A stretch of 64,000 nucleotides of DNA, taken from positions 5,229,979 to 5,293,978 of the forward strand of contig VZSR01000514.1 in assembly GCA_013398615.1 (NCBI GenBank), read 5' to 3'. A model generated the notes under the pieces. It made no database searches and had not been told where the DNA came from. It saw only the letters and a list, made by a program, of their open reading frames with translations. The position numbers were made by a program, and so were the translations under genes. Shown here in pieces: positions 11,301 through 23,116 of the stretch; within the stretch, counting starts at the first letter, position 1, and each line of letters opens with the position of its first letter. This DNA comes from Brachypodius melanocephalos. Taxonomy: Eukaryota > Chordata > Aves > Passeriformes > Pycnonotidae.

Positions 11301-11910
11301 GATTGCTATGTATAGCATAAAACTTACTTGAATTTTTAAAAATTTTCATATTTTATTACTAATTTCCATTTTTACTGCTACTAGAAGACAGTGGTTTTCT
11401 TGTAGTTCTTGTGGCATATCATTTTATGTCTGTTGAAGCAAAAGAAACAATTCTAAACCCAGCATAAGAGCAAGGGAATAGAAACATAATTTTTGTTCAG
11501 AACCTGAATTAATTTTAATTGGGATGCTTGGTTTTTGCATCTTATATTTTGCAAATGAGTATGTTAAGCCTTTGTTCTTAAGTGATACTTTTTTCCATTT
11601 AGTGTATGTATGTGCCTTCTCATGCATTTGTACACAGCAGCAAGTGCTGCCTACTGAGGCATAATTCCTATAGCTGAAGCATCTGTAAGTGCTTTCCTAA
11701 CCAGCAAATGCTGCATAACAGGGCAGAAGACTTCAAGGATTCCCTAGTATTTTTTTTTAATTACTAATGTGCATATCACCATGTGTGAGGATGTCACACA
11801 AAATAAATCTCGAGTCTGTTTTAGCTGATACATGCAGTCTTTTGAAATGGTGTATTTTTCTTTCGTGGCAAGAGCACAATTACATTGGTATTTTCACAAT
11901 TCTGTTTCAG
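5353..11910 (+). other. VTI1A intron 1
   Basis: This is 6,558 bp. The first 100-120 bp are still CpG island and the rest is AT-rich. Small open frames on both strands (for example near 10126-10614) overlap each other and show no recognisable domain. I see no clear mobile element. Confidence 0.85.
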
Positions 11911-11969
11911 ATGAGAAGAAGCAGATGGTTGCAAATGTTGAGAAACAGCTTGAAGAAGCGAGGGAACTG
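11911..11969 (+). CDS. VTI1A: VTI1A coding exon 2 (residues 32-51)
   Basis: The exon is 59 nt, entered after a TCTGTTTCAG acceptor and left in phase 0 at GTATGT. With the carried-over G it encodes DEKKQMVANVEKQLEEAREL, the second helix of the Habc bundle. It matches human Vti1a except Arg for Lys near the end. From family knowledge, the N-terminal three-helix bundle of Vti1 proteins is a docking surface for adaptors of the epsinR type. I have not seen evidence here on binding residues specific to Vti1a. Confidence 0.96.
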
Positions 11970-14562
11970 GTATGTTCTGGCTTTTCATATGTTAACTGCA
12001 AATTCCTAACAAAAGCAATGGGATCATTGATAGGAACATTTAACACCAATCCTGTAAAAATACTTAACAATAATATATTAGAAAATGAAATAATAGTCCT
12101 GAAATAGTTCTTATTTGAGGATATGAAATGCAAGAAGAGTGTATCTTTTTTTTAATCCTGTGTTAAGTGATGCAAGGTTTGCACTATTGCTGTAAGTCAA
12201 TAAAAATTTACAGACTTAGAGTTGTGGATTAGGTCTTTCACTTTAGGAATGGAATTAAATATTTACACACCATGACTTCATTTTTTGCTTGTAAGACCCA
12301 AGCACCTACTTAATTTCATCTATCAGAATGTCTTGCAGAGCAGCAGGTATTTTTTTCCATTTTAGCAAATGAGAGAGAAAGGTGAGGACAAGGGGCCATG
12401 GCAGTGTGGGTCAAGAAGAGTGTAGGTGTTAACCAAACATTGGTTTGTGGTTCACACTGACAAAAAACCCCAGTATGTGATGAGCAACATGTGTTAAGCA
12501 ACTGTGACTCTTCTTTTGTTTATTTTGTTCCCGTTACAGCCTGTCTTGTCTTCCATCTGGGAGGAGTATAAGAGTTTTGTAGATGTGGAGTAACTGAGCA
12601 AAGGTGTTAGTGACAGCTGAGATTGTCTTTTTCCCACATGGCCAGTAGTTCCTTAACTGAAGTTGCTTTTGTTTATTGCTTGCAAATGTGTTTGATTTAT
12701 CTAATGTCAGAAACGTAATCTGAATGTTAGGATAGGGAAATAAATTAGCTTTTCTACCCTAGAATTTCTTATAATGGAAAGAACTTGAATCAATTATTGG
12801 GCTACTAACTAAACAATAAAATTAATTTTTTGCAGTGGCATGGGAAGAAAAAGTCTCTTGTCTGTTGGCATACATGGTGCTTTTGGTTTAAAAGTAGAAT
12901 TAGTCTTGTAGACCAGAGTATTGGAATAGCATCCAGTAAAGCTGGATCTTGGGATGAATTCCTGCAGTTTGGCCTTTTGAGGATGACAAGGCACCTAACC
13001 TCTCTGATTTGGTATTCCCAGTGAGAAACATGGTATTCAAATTTGGTTTTCTACTCCAAGTAGATTGGAAGGAGCAGAAATTGAGTTAATGTCTTCGTAC
13101 TCCTGTCCTTATGTCAGAAAAAGATCATCTAAATTAGTATTTATTACAAGATTAAAAACTAAATCCAATATCTGTATTTTTATCCTAATGATGAGCTTTA
13201 TTTAATGTACTGGCTTTTCTTCCACACTTTTGTTTTAGATCTTTAGATTCAATTACTGGCTTTAAGCAATTACTCAACATGTTTGTGATTAATGTCAAGA
13301 CTTGGGTTTAGAAATCAATTTGAACAAACCTTCTAATAACAGAACTGATTAAGATGATCCTCTTTTGAACTAGAGGCTACAGTAGAAAATCAAAATAAAC
13401 CTAATTCTTTGCTGCTGATAGCTTTCATACATTGGTTTTCCTCATTGTCATGTATAGTCAAAGCTGGGATTAGCTGGTTTTGGTGTATTTCCTACTTGGC
13501 TAGGAAATAACACTCTCATGTATTATAAATATTATTATAGAGATAATTTATTTGTATTCACTAACCAGTGATGGTTTTAAAACACTGTCTGCTTTGTTTG
13601 GGTAAAATCACTGGTGTAATTGATTTGATGTATGTGCAGAACTGACATGAAAACTTTCAGACTCCCAGGCTTCCTTTTCAAGCCAGAGCTGTGGAGTAAG
13701 AAATCTCTGGAGAGAAATCCTGTTGTTCTACATCCGATGTAGAGTATCTTATTGTTATTTTTACCAGGTTTTTAAGAAGGGTGATTGTTGAGCTAACCTT
13801 GGGGAATTTTTTGAGTATAAAATCTAGTATGTGCTAGAAGAATTGTGGTTTTTTGAGTGAAATTCTACTTTTAAGAAGACAAAACTCTCTCTCTTCTATT
13901 TGCCTTTATCTTTGATGAAGGATGGATCACCAAATTGTTGTATTGCAGATTCTAGGTTATTCTTGTCTTGTGTTTTTTAGTTTAGATCTCTATTTTGGTT
14001 CCAGAGTTTTAGAATCAGAATAAAATAGTGAAGTTTACAAGTTTCCTAAAATGCTAGCAGCTTATTCCAGAGTCCAGAGCAGATTCATATGGAGAAGTTG
14101 CTGTGGGAGGGAGAGACTTATTTTGGAGTGGACAGTATCAGCCACACTACTTTGTTGTAATTTTGAATGGAAGTACAAAGAGCTGCTCTGCTTTTACCTG
14201 TTTATGAAAAATATTATTTTATAACCAACAATATGAGTTCTGCAAATGGAGATGCATGAAATTAGCTTGCATTTAGGTTTCCTCTTGCTTGGACCACTAT
14301 CTTCTGCATGACTTCTCATGGAAATTTCTCAGCCCAGCCACAAAATGCACGCATTTAATCTCATGATGAAAAAACATTGGTAAATCCTGGTCAGCCTAAA
14401 TACGCTTCATCATTGTTTCTTGGACATTACACTCTTTAGAATGAACATCTTAGGTTTCATGGACATGTCTGATTGTTGGGGCAAATTCTGGATTTACTGG
14501 TAGATGTTTTTATTTTTATATAATAGACAAGAATTGAGACTTCATTAAAATTTCCCAACCTT

Positions 14563-14589
14563 ACACACACACACACACACACACACACA
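14563..14589 (+). repeat. (AC)n microsatellite
   Basis: There are thirteen and a half uninterrupted AC units, likely polymorphic in length. Confidence 0.95.
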
Positions 14590-15591
14590 GATATTTATAT
14601 GAGTGAAATGTTTATAGAACATTTGAGATCAAATATATTTAGATGAAATTGATAAGAAATAAGCTATTAATTCCAGCTATTGGTTTAATTTATAATAATC
14701 CTTTGGAAAGTTAAGCCTGAGCTAAAGAACTGGGTAGAATTAGAAATTCCTTTGTGTGTTTCAATTCATTAGTGACTATTTAATTAAAGTCTACTTTATA
14801 GTTTATTATTGAATATCATTTTGTATAATCAGAGTAGATCAGGGAAAATGACTTTTGAGTATCTGGGAATTTCATTGATTAAATTCAGATGCTTTTCTTA
14901 TGATATGAGGATGAAATTTCAAAGTGTAAGTGAGTGATTACATAGGAATAAATTCTAACAATCCCTTGTGAAGACCTGCAAGCAGTAGCCTGCGACTCTA
15001 ATTGAAAAGCATTTCTGCTCCTATGCCATATTGCTCAACCAAGATCAGTAGGAGGTGAGTAAATATTGTTTCAGGTGCCTACAGGAACCAAGTAGGGGTA
15101 TTCTTTTATCTTTTCAAAGTAAATTAGAAAGATTTTAAAAGGCAGGTGTGGGATTCTTCTGCTGTTCAAAATAGAATTCCTAAACAGACAGCACCATATA
15201 AAGCAGGCTCCAAGGCCCAGTGGGCAGGTAATTAGCAGCCCTCATTTATGGCTTTTGATTTGCTCTGCCCCTTTGCCATATTTTTGAATTTCAGGCCATC
15301 TAGAATTCTACATGGCAAGAATAAATAAAAACAGCTTTTGAAAGATGGAATATGTCTCTAGTTCTTTAATCCATTTGACTGTATACAAGTTTTTGAATAG
15401 CATTGCCATTAAACCCAGCTATTTAATTCACTTACAGCTATTTAATATACTTACATATGGACTTGGGACATAGATTTAGGTAGCCAGTTCAGGTTATATA
15501 ATTCTGCTGAGTTAGCAATGTTTAAAGAAAAAAGAATTAGTTTATTAAACATAAGAATTACTTTGTTAAACAAACAGACTGGTGGTAAATA

Positions 15592-15686
15592 AAACTTTAA
15601 ACATATATATATGTTTATAGAAATAAAACTTTATTTATAAAGCTATAAATGTTTTATTTTTATAAACAAAACTTTAAACATATATA
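15592..15686 (+). repeat. AT-rich palindrome flanked by an 18-nt direct repeat
   Basis: Positions 15598-15617 form a perfect 20-bp palindrome whose left half is TAAACATATA. The 18-mer AAACTTTAAACATATATA at 15592-15609 recurs at 15669-15686. The intervening DNA is almost pure A/T with several further TTTAT/ATAAA inversions. Confidence 0.85.
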
Positions 15687-15996
15687 CATATAAAAAATTT
15701 CAGCCAATACCTTTTTCAGCCAATGGTTTCCAAAATTGCACAGCTAGGTGGAGGTAGGCTTTCTTTTGAACTATGCTAATTTGAAGGAATTATTCTCAGT
15801 TTTACTATTTCTTTGTAATAAGATGTATTCATCACAGTTGGAATTGGAATCCAGAAATGTTTGGCTTGAATCATTCCTTCTGAGTGTTAATAATACAAGT
15901 GTTGTCACTTGTTTCTTGACTTAAGACTGTGCAAAGATTTTGATAAATTGTTTGTATATTGCAGAATAAGCAACATTTTTCCTTATAAAGAAGGAA

Positions 15997-16032
15997 TATT
16001 TCTTGAACTTAGGTATATTTCTTGAACTCAGG
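15997..16032 (+). repeat. Short tandem duplication upstream of VTI1A exon 3
   Basis: TATTTCTTGAACTTAGG at 15997-16013 is followed by TATTTCTTGAACTCAGG at 16016-16032, one mismatch apart with a 19-nt period. It lies 65-100 nt before the exon 3 acceptor. Confidence 0.85.
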
Positions 16033-16097
16033 TAAATTTGTTTTTGCTTTAGTTAACCTTTTGATTTATATACCTCCTCTTTGTTTTTACTTGTCAG

Positions 16098-16208
16098 CTT
16101 GAGCAGATGGAGCTTGAAGTTCGAGAGATCCCACCTCAAAGCCGAGGGATGTACAGCAGTCGAATGAGAAGCTACAAACAAGAAATGGGAAAACTTGAAG
16201 CTGATTTT
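16098..16208 (+). CDS. VTI1A: VTI1A coding exon 3 (residues 52-88)
   Basis: The exon is 111 nt and in phase 0 at both ends (TTGTCAG acceptor, GTGAGT donor). It encodes LEQMELEVREIPPQSRGMYS and then SRMRSYKQEMGKLEADF. This is the end of the second helix, the IPPQSRG turn and most of the third Habc helix. Conservation with the human protein as remembered is almost complete. A tandem pair of near-identical segments lies about 65-100 nt upstream (15997-16032). The donor opens the 39 kb intron 3. Confidence 0.97.
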
Positions 16209-18586
16209 GTGAGTTTTTAACATATTACATAACAAAGGAATCTCTAAGGATTTTTAAAAATAAAACAACACAGTTATTCAGGCAAACTAGAGGGTATTTT
16301 GGGCTAATGTGAGAGATGAGTTCTGTGTTTCTCTTGCTATATATGTGGACAGATGAAAACCAAACTGGGGAAAATAAGATTTTCTTTCAGCAGCACTCCC
16401 ATACCAATATTCCAGTTGCTAGCCTCCTGTCCTTTTACCCTGGAACTCTGTTGTTTCTCTGTCATTGAACATTGTGACTGTTCATGATGTATGCAAAATA
16501 GTCAGCTTTTAATCCTGTTTCTCAAGGAATGACAGTTTGTAGTAGTGTGGGCAGTAACATGAAAAGCAGTATAATCTCCAACCCTTAGAATTTTTGAATG
16601 TAGTTATCTCATGTGCACTTTATTTGTTAGTCACTGTGTTTTCTTTTCCATTGCACTTAGATTCTTCTTGGCCTTTGTACAAATTGGTTATAAATACTAC
16701 ATCTCTTTGAGTAATGGATGCAGACTAACAAGATTCCCTTGTCTAGGGGCTTCTGCTACAGTTATCAGTCCTTTTTTTGTGACTGAGATTTGCACTGAAT
16801 AGATTTACATAGAGACAAAACTGTTTCCTGTAAAATCCTGAAAAAGTTCAAAGGAATTGCAAAGTGTAGGAAAATGCTATGTTAATTGGCAGCAGCTCAG
16901 TTCCTCCGGGGTAGGGAGAAAGAAGTAACTAGTGGTAGTATTTTCCATTCACTGGAGAACTGTGAATTTCCTCAGGTTGCTGGCAGCAGTTTAATCCTTC
17001 AGGGAAGGGGAGTCAATGTTTATACCTGCAGCCAAGAAATCCAGCTGACTGTCACTCCTCTGTGCTTCTGCCAAGTTGAGCAGTTGCACAAAATGTATGA
17101 GAAGATGGTTGCCATTTGTAAAGTTTGAGGAATGTTGGAATAAAAAGACTTGCATCAAAATTTCGAGGCAGTCTCATCTGTTCCCTGTAGGAATTGTGTG
17201 TGGCCAAACAGTGACTTCCCAGAGAGAGCAATTTCTGGACCAATTGTGAATGCTGTTTATCTTCTCAGATGTGTGAGAATTTGCTGTCAGCATGTATTTG
17301 TTCCCGGCCTGTTTCTATATGTAGGTAGATGGTGGAATTCATACTTTCATATTCCCAGGCAACTGAAAATGAGAGAGTTCAGAACTTAACACTATATGGA
17401 AGAGGAGAAATGAGTGCAAGGAAATGCATCATAGCCCTGGGAGTTACTTGATCACAAGAACATGAGTTTGGGCTCAGAGTGAAGAAGCAAAAACAACATG
17501 AGAAAGAGGAAGGAACAGATCGTAATAATGGGTAGAAACCACAGCTCCAAACCCAAGGATCTTCAGCAGAAGATCAAGGAAAGAAAATTATGTGAAGGAT
17601 GGAGCAAAGTGCTGGAAGAAAACAACTGTGCTTGAAAAAAATCTCACTTGTATAGCAAATAGTGGTGTTACAACTAAATGCCTTATGTAGTTCCAGTTTC
17701 TAAGTACTAATATTTTTCTAATTTTGTACCTAAGGATTTAAGACTCTTTTTGGATTATTATCCAGGCAAATAGCAACTTGTTGGAAACCATAGAACAAAA
17801 TTAATTGCAGAAATTACATATCTCAGTGCACAGTCTTTTTCATTAATTCTGTATTTCAAATGTAAAGTGAATGCAGAACCAGCACTAGTGGTTTTATTTT
17901 ATATTCATTGATAACATGAGAATTGATCTTGTGATTATTTGAATGCCTTATAGCATCTGCAAATTTGCTCTCACCCAAACAGTTATGGAAAACAGCAGCA
18001 TAGCAACATGTTTAAAGCTAGGAGAAGGAAACATGAGGTTTGTGGACTGTTGACTTGTCTATTCTTTACTGGCAGGATGGACAACATTAAAGTTTATTTT
18101 TGACATTTAATATGTAACTGGTGAGTTTATTTTTAATCTTGGACAATGTGTGTAAAAATGACAAAATTCCATCACTGTAGTATTATTTATTAAGTGCTGT
18201 GGCATCTTTGTGAATATGTAGGGATTTTTTTTTCCATAAACTTTACTATTTTGAAGTGTATTCTGCAAAATACAGATTTAAGCTCTGTTGAGCTGTACTT
18301 AGAAAAGTTACTCCAAACATGGCTTTTCATCTCTAACTTTGTAATCAAATAGGAAAAAGTTGCAAATAGGAGATTTATTTCCTCTCCTTGGTAATCCTTG
18401 TTGGTTTGAGACCTGGAGTTAGGTGTCAGTGCTCTGCACTCCAGAGGTATGTGAAGGCAAAGGCATCTACCCCAGTATTGCACTTGCATAGTTGGTAACA
18501 CACTAATTGCAGTAAATCCTATCCAAGGAGAAAAAAACACTTTGTCCTGTCTTAGCCCTCTCTCTTGAACGAGAACAGTGATAATG

Positions 18587-18624
<38 letters not shown>
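18587..18624 (+). repeat. Poly(A) run, 38 bases
   Basis: This is an uninterrupted run of 38 A. The preceding sequence shows no retrogene or SINE that I recognise, and no obvious target-site duplication frames it. Confidence 0.9.
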
Positions 18625-18627
<3 letters not shown>

Positions 18628-18959
18628 GTACAATTTTGTCTTTAAAAGTACTCAGAAAGCATAGCACTGTGAATACTGATGGAGAAGATGAACAGAGCGA
18701 GCACTGCACCTCAGCTTTAGGCAGGAGTGGTTTCTGATGCTCACCCCAGTGCTCTGCAGTCTTTCTTGGGGAGAAATACCAGACCAGGGTAAGCATGAAA
18801 TGATGCTTCTCTGCAGAAAAGCTGCAAACATCTCAAAAAGCCAACTTTCAAGGCTTGCTATAAATATACCAAAACAGAATGAAACTGTTTGATAAGCCTT
18901 ATGCTGTCTTTTTTTGCTTGCAGATGCAAATCTTGGGTTTATGATCTCATTTTCAATAG

Positions 18960-19170
18960 CACATCCCAGGCCCTTCATTTCTGTGGAGGGACTTGGTCCC
19001 CTTTAGGTTGGGGAAGGTTTGCTGGGACCTGCGGGGCTCGGCCGGGCTGCAGAGCCTTGAACGCGCTGCTGGCTCTATCTTGTGGCTCCGAGTGGAGTTG
19101 CACATCACAGTCTTGTGCTTTCCGGGCTGCTCCACGGCTTGGGGCCACCTGCAAAAGAGTTCCCGAAGGT
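18960..19170. other. GC/CpG-rich patch within AT-rich intron
   Basis: About 200 bp with roughly nine CpG dinucleotides stands out from flanks that have almost none. Both strands stay open for 60-140 codons, but no known protein, repeat or promoter element is recognisable. It could be a small intronic CpG island, an enhancer or an old GC-rich insertion. Confidence 0.5.
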
Positions 19171-22100
19171 GAAAACAATCTTCCTATCAGAAGTCTTTTT
19201 CCTGCATTTACTGATGTGCCATTATGTGGTTTAAACTTGTATTTTTTTTTTTTTTTTGGCTATTTCAGATGTAAGTTCTGGTGGCAAAAAGCAGTATTTT
19301 AGGTATATGGACTATAGGTGTTTATTCGTATGAATAAAGCATTTTATGTTAAAAAGTATGATAAAAGTAGACAGTTAGCTTTCAATAGTGGGCATATACA
19401 GGGGTAAAAGGCTTCCAGATTTTATAAACCTTACTTTGAGCTAAATCTATCCCAGACCATGTGAAAATGTGACTCTATAAACCTAGCAAGTATGTGGTTA
19501 TTTCCTAGCATGTGTATCCATCCCCAGAGTTCCATGTACTGGCTCAATGTCAGGGCACCATGACATAGAAAAAACCAAAGGCAGACATTTATTTTCCTGA
19601 AAAGCTTACTGCTGACATTTAAGGCATTCAAATAGATGAGGAAATATAAAAATCTTGTAAGACCATGTTATACAGTAATATTCGTGTTACAAAAATGGAT
19701 CTTGCACAGTCAGTGTTGAAAATGAGGTGAGCATATTGAGAAAGAAGAATCAGCCATCAAATACAGGAGGCAACTTAGGAACTGTTCCTATTCTGTCAGC
19801 AGCACAGAGGTAAATCATGCAGGTAGCATTTGTTACCAGTTCAGGAGACAGTGCTCATTCCTTTTAAATCCTCAGAACTGGTACTGATTTTGGTAATTCT
19901 GACTTTCGGAATAACCTTCAAAAGAAAAAAAATAGGAGGGTGGGGCAAATTTGCAGATATAGACATTGTACAAAACTTGAGTAAACATTTAAACATTTCT
20001 GGCATTTAACAATAGCTTCAGTCAATAGTGAGGTATGTATTCACAATTTATACCTCCTGCAGGTTCTGCTTGAGTTCATTGTTAAAATTTGAGCTGCTGT
20101 TAAGCTTTAAAAACGTTTAAGGAGATAACCAATAGAATTTCATTGGATAAAGCTAGCTCTCTTGTATGACTCTCAAATACCACCTGAGCCCAGAAGCTCA
20201 CCTGAACAACTCATACAGGTGTGTCTGTTATGTTCTGGCTGTTTTTTGCAAATACCACTACCCCCATTTAAGGTTCAGTCACCTACCCAGACAGATAAGC
20301 ATATGGCTGTAAGCTTAATGATCACCATTTGTCAAATGACAAATTGCTGGCTGTATCTTTATGGCCAGCCTTCGCTAGGTCTCCAGTTTGAACTAAAACT
20401 TAGAGACTCAACTGTTGCTGCTAGATGATTTTGATTTATAAAGCAAACAGTGCAATAATGTTTTGTACTTAGAAGTTTATGAGCCATGTGTGGGACTGCT
20501 GTGTGTATACCTTAGTTGTTGTATCTCAACAGTGTTCTTAAAAACAAGGAATCTGTCATGCCAAAACGTCATGTGTGCACAAGAACCTTGCTTGGGCAGG
20601 TACAGGTGCCTTTAGTGAAACCTGATCTGTTGACACATTTAAAACTAATGATATCAGATTAGTTTTCACAATGTGAATAGCACAGCTCTTTTGAACGGGC
20701 TGTGGAGGATTTGTTTTAATGCACACAAGACTGAACTAAGTTTCAGAAGAAAGAATTTGAATTATCTGGCCATGTAGTTTGACAATCTAATTTTGAAAAA
20801 GCGTATTGCGAACAAAAGTTCCTTCAGTGCCATTTTTAGATACTGTCACCTTCTCTAGATAAGTAATCACTCTTCTACATTCTACTCAAATTGCTCCTTA
20901 CAGAGGCACTGTTGGTTTTCCTCTGTTACTTTTCTAATAACTTTTGATATGATATTTGTCTGCCTGGCTGTGGCTGAGCATTAGGCTGGCTTCTTTTCTA
21001 TAGAGGCTTACTCCACATTGTCTTCAGCTTGTTTTCATTTGTGTCCTCGCCCTGGTGGGTTTGTGGTAGAAGAAGGTGGAGGCATTTGACCTTTTGCAAT
21101 TACTTGATTTATAATAGTGCTATTTTAAATAGGGGAAAAGTATTACAGGAAAAAATGTTCTCTTTCTCTTTTTTTTTTCTTTTTTCAACATTCAAGGCCT
21201 GAACTGATGAAATATTAGGAAGTGGTATAACTTAGAACCCCTGTAGAAAATTTGCCCTAAGTCATTTATGTCTTAAACTTCTTTTTATTGTTTTGGGTGG
21301 AAGTATGGAGATGGAAGTAAATTTATTTCATAGCGGAATTTACTAGTGATGAGATACTTTTCTATGGAGGAAAGTGTGAAAGATGGGGAGTTAACATGCT
21401 AAATTTGTAATTAACCTAATGGCTTATGATCATCTTAGCTGAAATTCCTGAGAGGCCAGACCAGTGAAACACACCTTATCTCCTGGGCCTTGTAATTCTG
21501 TAGGTATTGCTTACAAGGAATCATTCCGTGTTTTACCAGTAAGTGTGTTATGCATCTCATAACTCAGAGATAACATGCTGGATGAGGGCAGCAAATTTTT
21601 AACGTCAGTAAAGCTAATGCCTTAACTAGATTCTTCTCTCTTCCAACTCCTCCTTGACCCTCACAGGAAATTCTGTGTCTCATCTGTTAACACGTAGGGC
21701 TAAGGCTGGTGACTTTTGTGGTGTCTCTTTATTGATCCTTCAGCAAGCTGTGGTGGAGCTGGTGCACATGATTTTAAGAAAAACCCTTTTGTGTGGCTTA
21801 GACCTGGCTGACTGATTACAAATAAAGGTGTTTTCAGGAAGTGATTTGGTGAGCCTGATAACTCTTGTGTGTGGCTGGGGGCTGTGAATGGAAGGTGTAT
21901 GACTCACACAGGGCACTGTGAGCATTCATGCCTCTTTCCTTTCTCTCTTCACACACAAAATGTTTCTGTACTAAATTAAGCTGAAAAGTGGTCTGTGGAA
22001 GAATGAAATCTTTCTGTAGAATGTGTTTTAAGAAATGTAGTAGAAATTCAGCATATCAGCTCTGCCTTTTTCACTAGACAATCTTTCTCACTGGATAGTT

Positions 22101-22337
22101 AGTGGACATATTCAGATTTCAGCCCTTGTCAGCCTTTCCCAAGTAGAGAACTGCTATTTCTCTTCTTACCATGGACTTTATTCTTACGTTAAAACTTCTA
22201 CTTCTCAAAATAGTAGAATTAAGTATGTTTGCTGTTCTTTCTAAAAGAGAGTGGAAGAAGCCATGTTCATGCAAAATTACTTAAAATCAGCTGGTAAGCA
22301 GTGATTATGTCATATACAAAAGATGAATGCTGGTTTT

Positions 22338-22351
22338 GGGGGGTGGGGGGG
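22338..22351 (+). repeat. G-rich run
   Basis: Six G, one T and seven G occur in a row. It is a simple G tract. Confidence 0.8.
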
Positions 22352-22859
22352 AGCACAAAGGAGAAGGCTTTATTGTTTCGCGCTCCCTCAGTGGTTTCTT
22401 TTTCTACTCAGGTGATACTCCCGTACCTGTCGTGCAAAAAGAAGCAGCTGTCACTGTCCTGCGTTTGGTAGCAGCAGTGTAATTAAAGTCCTGTAGTTGA
22501 ACATGGGTGTAGGGGGCAAGGATGAATGAGGAAAACAGTGTAACTCACGCTTGCTTCATTGTATTGCTCACCTGCACTCATTGAAGCAGAAGTTTCATTT
22601 TGTTTCTATCACGAGCTAGAAACATAAAGATTACGAAAAAAACCCCAATCAGACAAACTGAGCAAGACGTGTTTGCTTTTCAGGCTAGAACTGCACTCTC
22701 GAGTTCCTTACCGCGTTATTACGTTTTTTCTTTTTTTTTTTTTTCTTTTTTTTTTTCCCAGCTAGAGGCTATTTTGCATTTCAGTGCTGAGTAGGGAGAG
22801 ATATGAGCTACTAGTAAATCATAAAAAATAGAGAGCAGGTTGGTTTTGACACGAGCACG

Positions 22860-22992
22860 ATTAATTCCAGCCGTTCCCGATGTCCCGGTGTGCTGTCCCC
22901 GGAGTGACGCTGGGTGGCGCTGTTTGTTTGCAAAGCAAACGGCGCTCGCTTCCCCCCCGCCCCCGCCTTTATTTTTTCCCCCCCAGTTTCTT
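22860..22992. other. GC-rich, CpG-bearing segment truncated by an assembly gap
   Basis: This segment has several CpGs, a hairpin-capable GTTTGC-AAA-GCAAAC within 22920-22945, and C homopolymers just before the N run. Its right end is lost in the gap, so it may be the edge of a larger GC-rich element. Confidence 0.5.
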
Positions 22993-23092
22993 NNNNNNNN
23001 NNNNNNNNNNNNNNNNNNNNNNNNNNNNNNNNNNNNNNNNNNNNNNNNNNNNNNNNNNNNNNNNNNNNNNNNNNNNNNNNNNNNNNNNNNNN
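22993..23092. other. Assembly gap (100 N)
   Basis: Exactly 100 N are bounded by C/T homopolymers. The round number suggests a placeholder of unknown true length. Confidence 0.99.
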
Positions 23093-23093
23093 C

Positions 23094-23116
23094 TTTTTTT
23101 TTTTTTTTTTTTTTTT
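23094..23116 (+). repeat. Poly(T) run, 23 bases
   Basis: This is an uninterrupted T run directly after the assembly gap. It may be the poly(A) end of a minus-strand insertion whose body lies in the gap, or just the low-complexity cause of the gap. Confidence 0.9.

Larger units (their letters stand above)
11970..16097 (+). other. VTI1A intron 2
   Basis: This is 4,128 bp of AT-rich sequence with a (CA)n microsatellite at 14563-14589, an AT palindrome at 15598-15617 and a tandem duplication at 15997-16032. I see no additional exon. Confidence 0.85.

Noticed and set aside
18190..18800. Minus-strand open frames with long phenylalanine runs
   Set aside because: They are produced by the 38-base poly(A) run read on the other strand.
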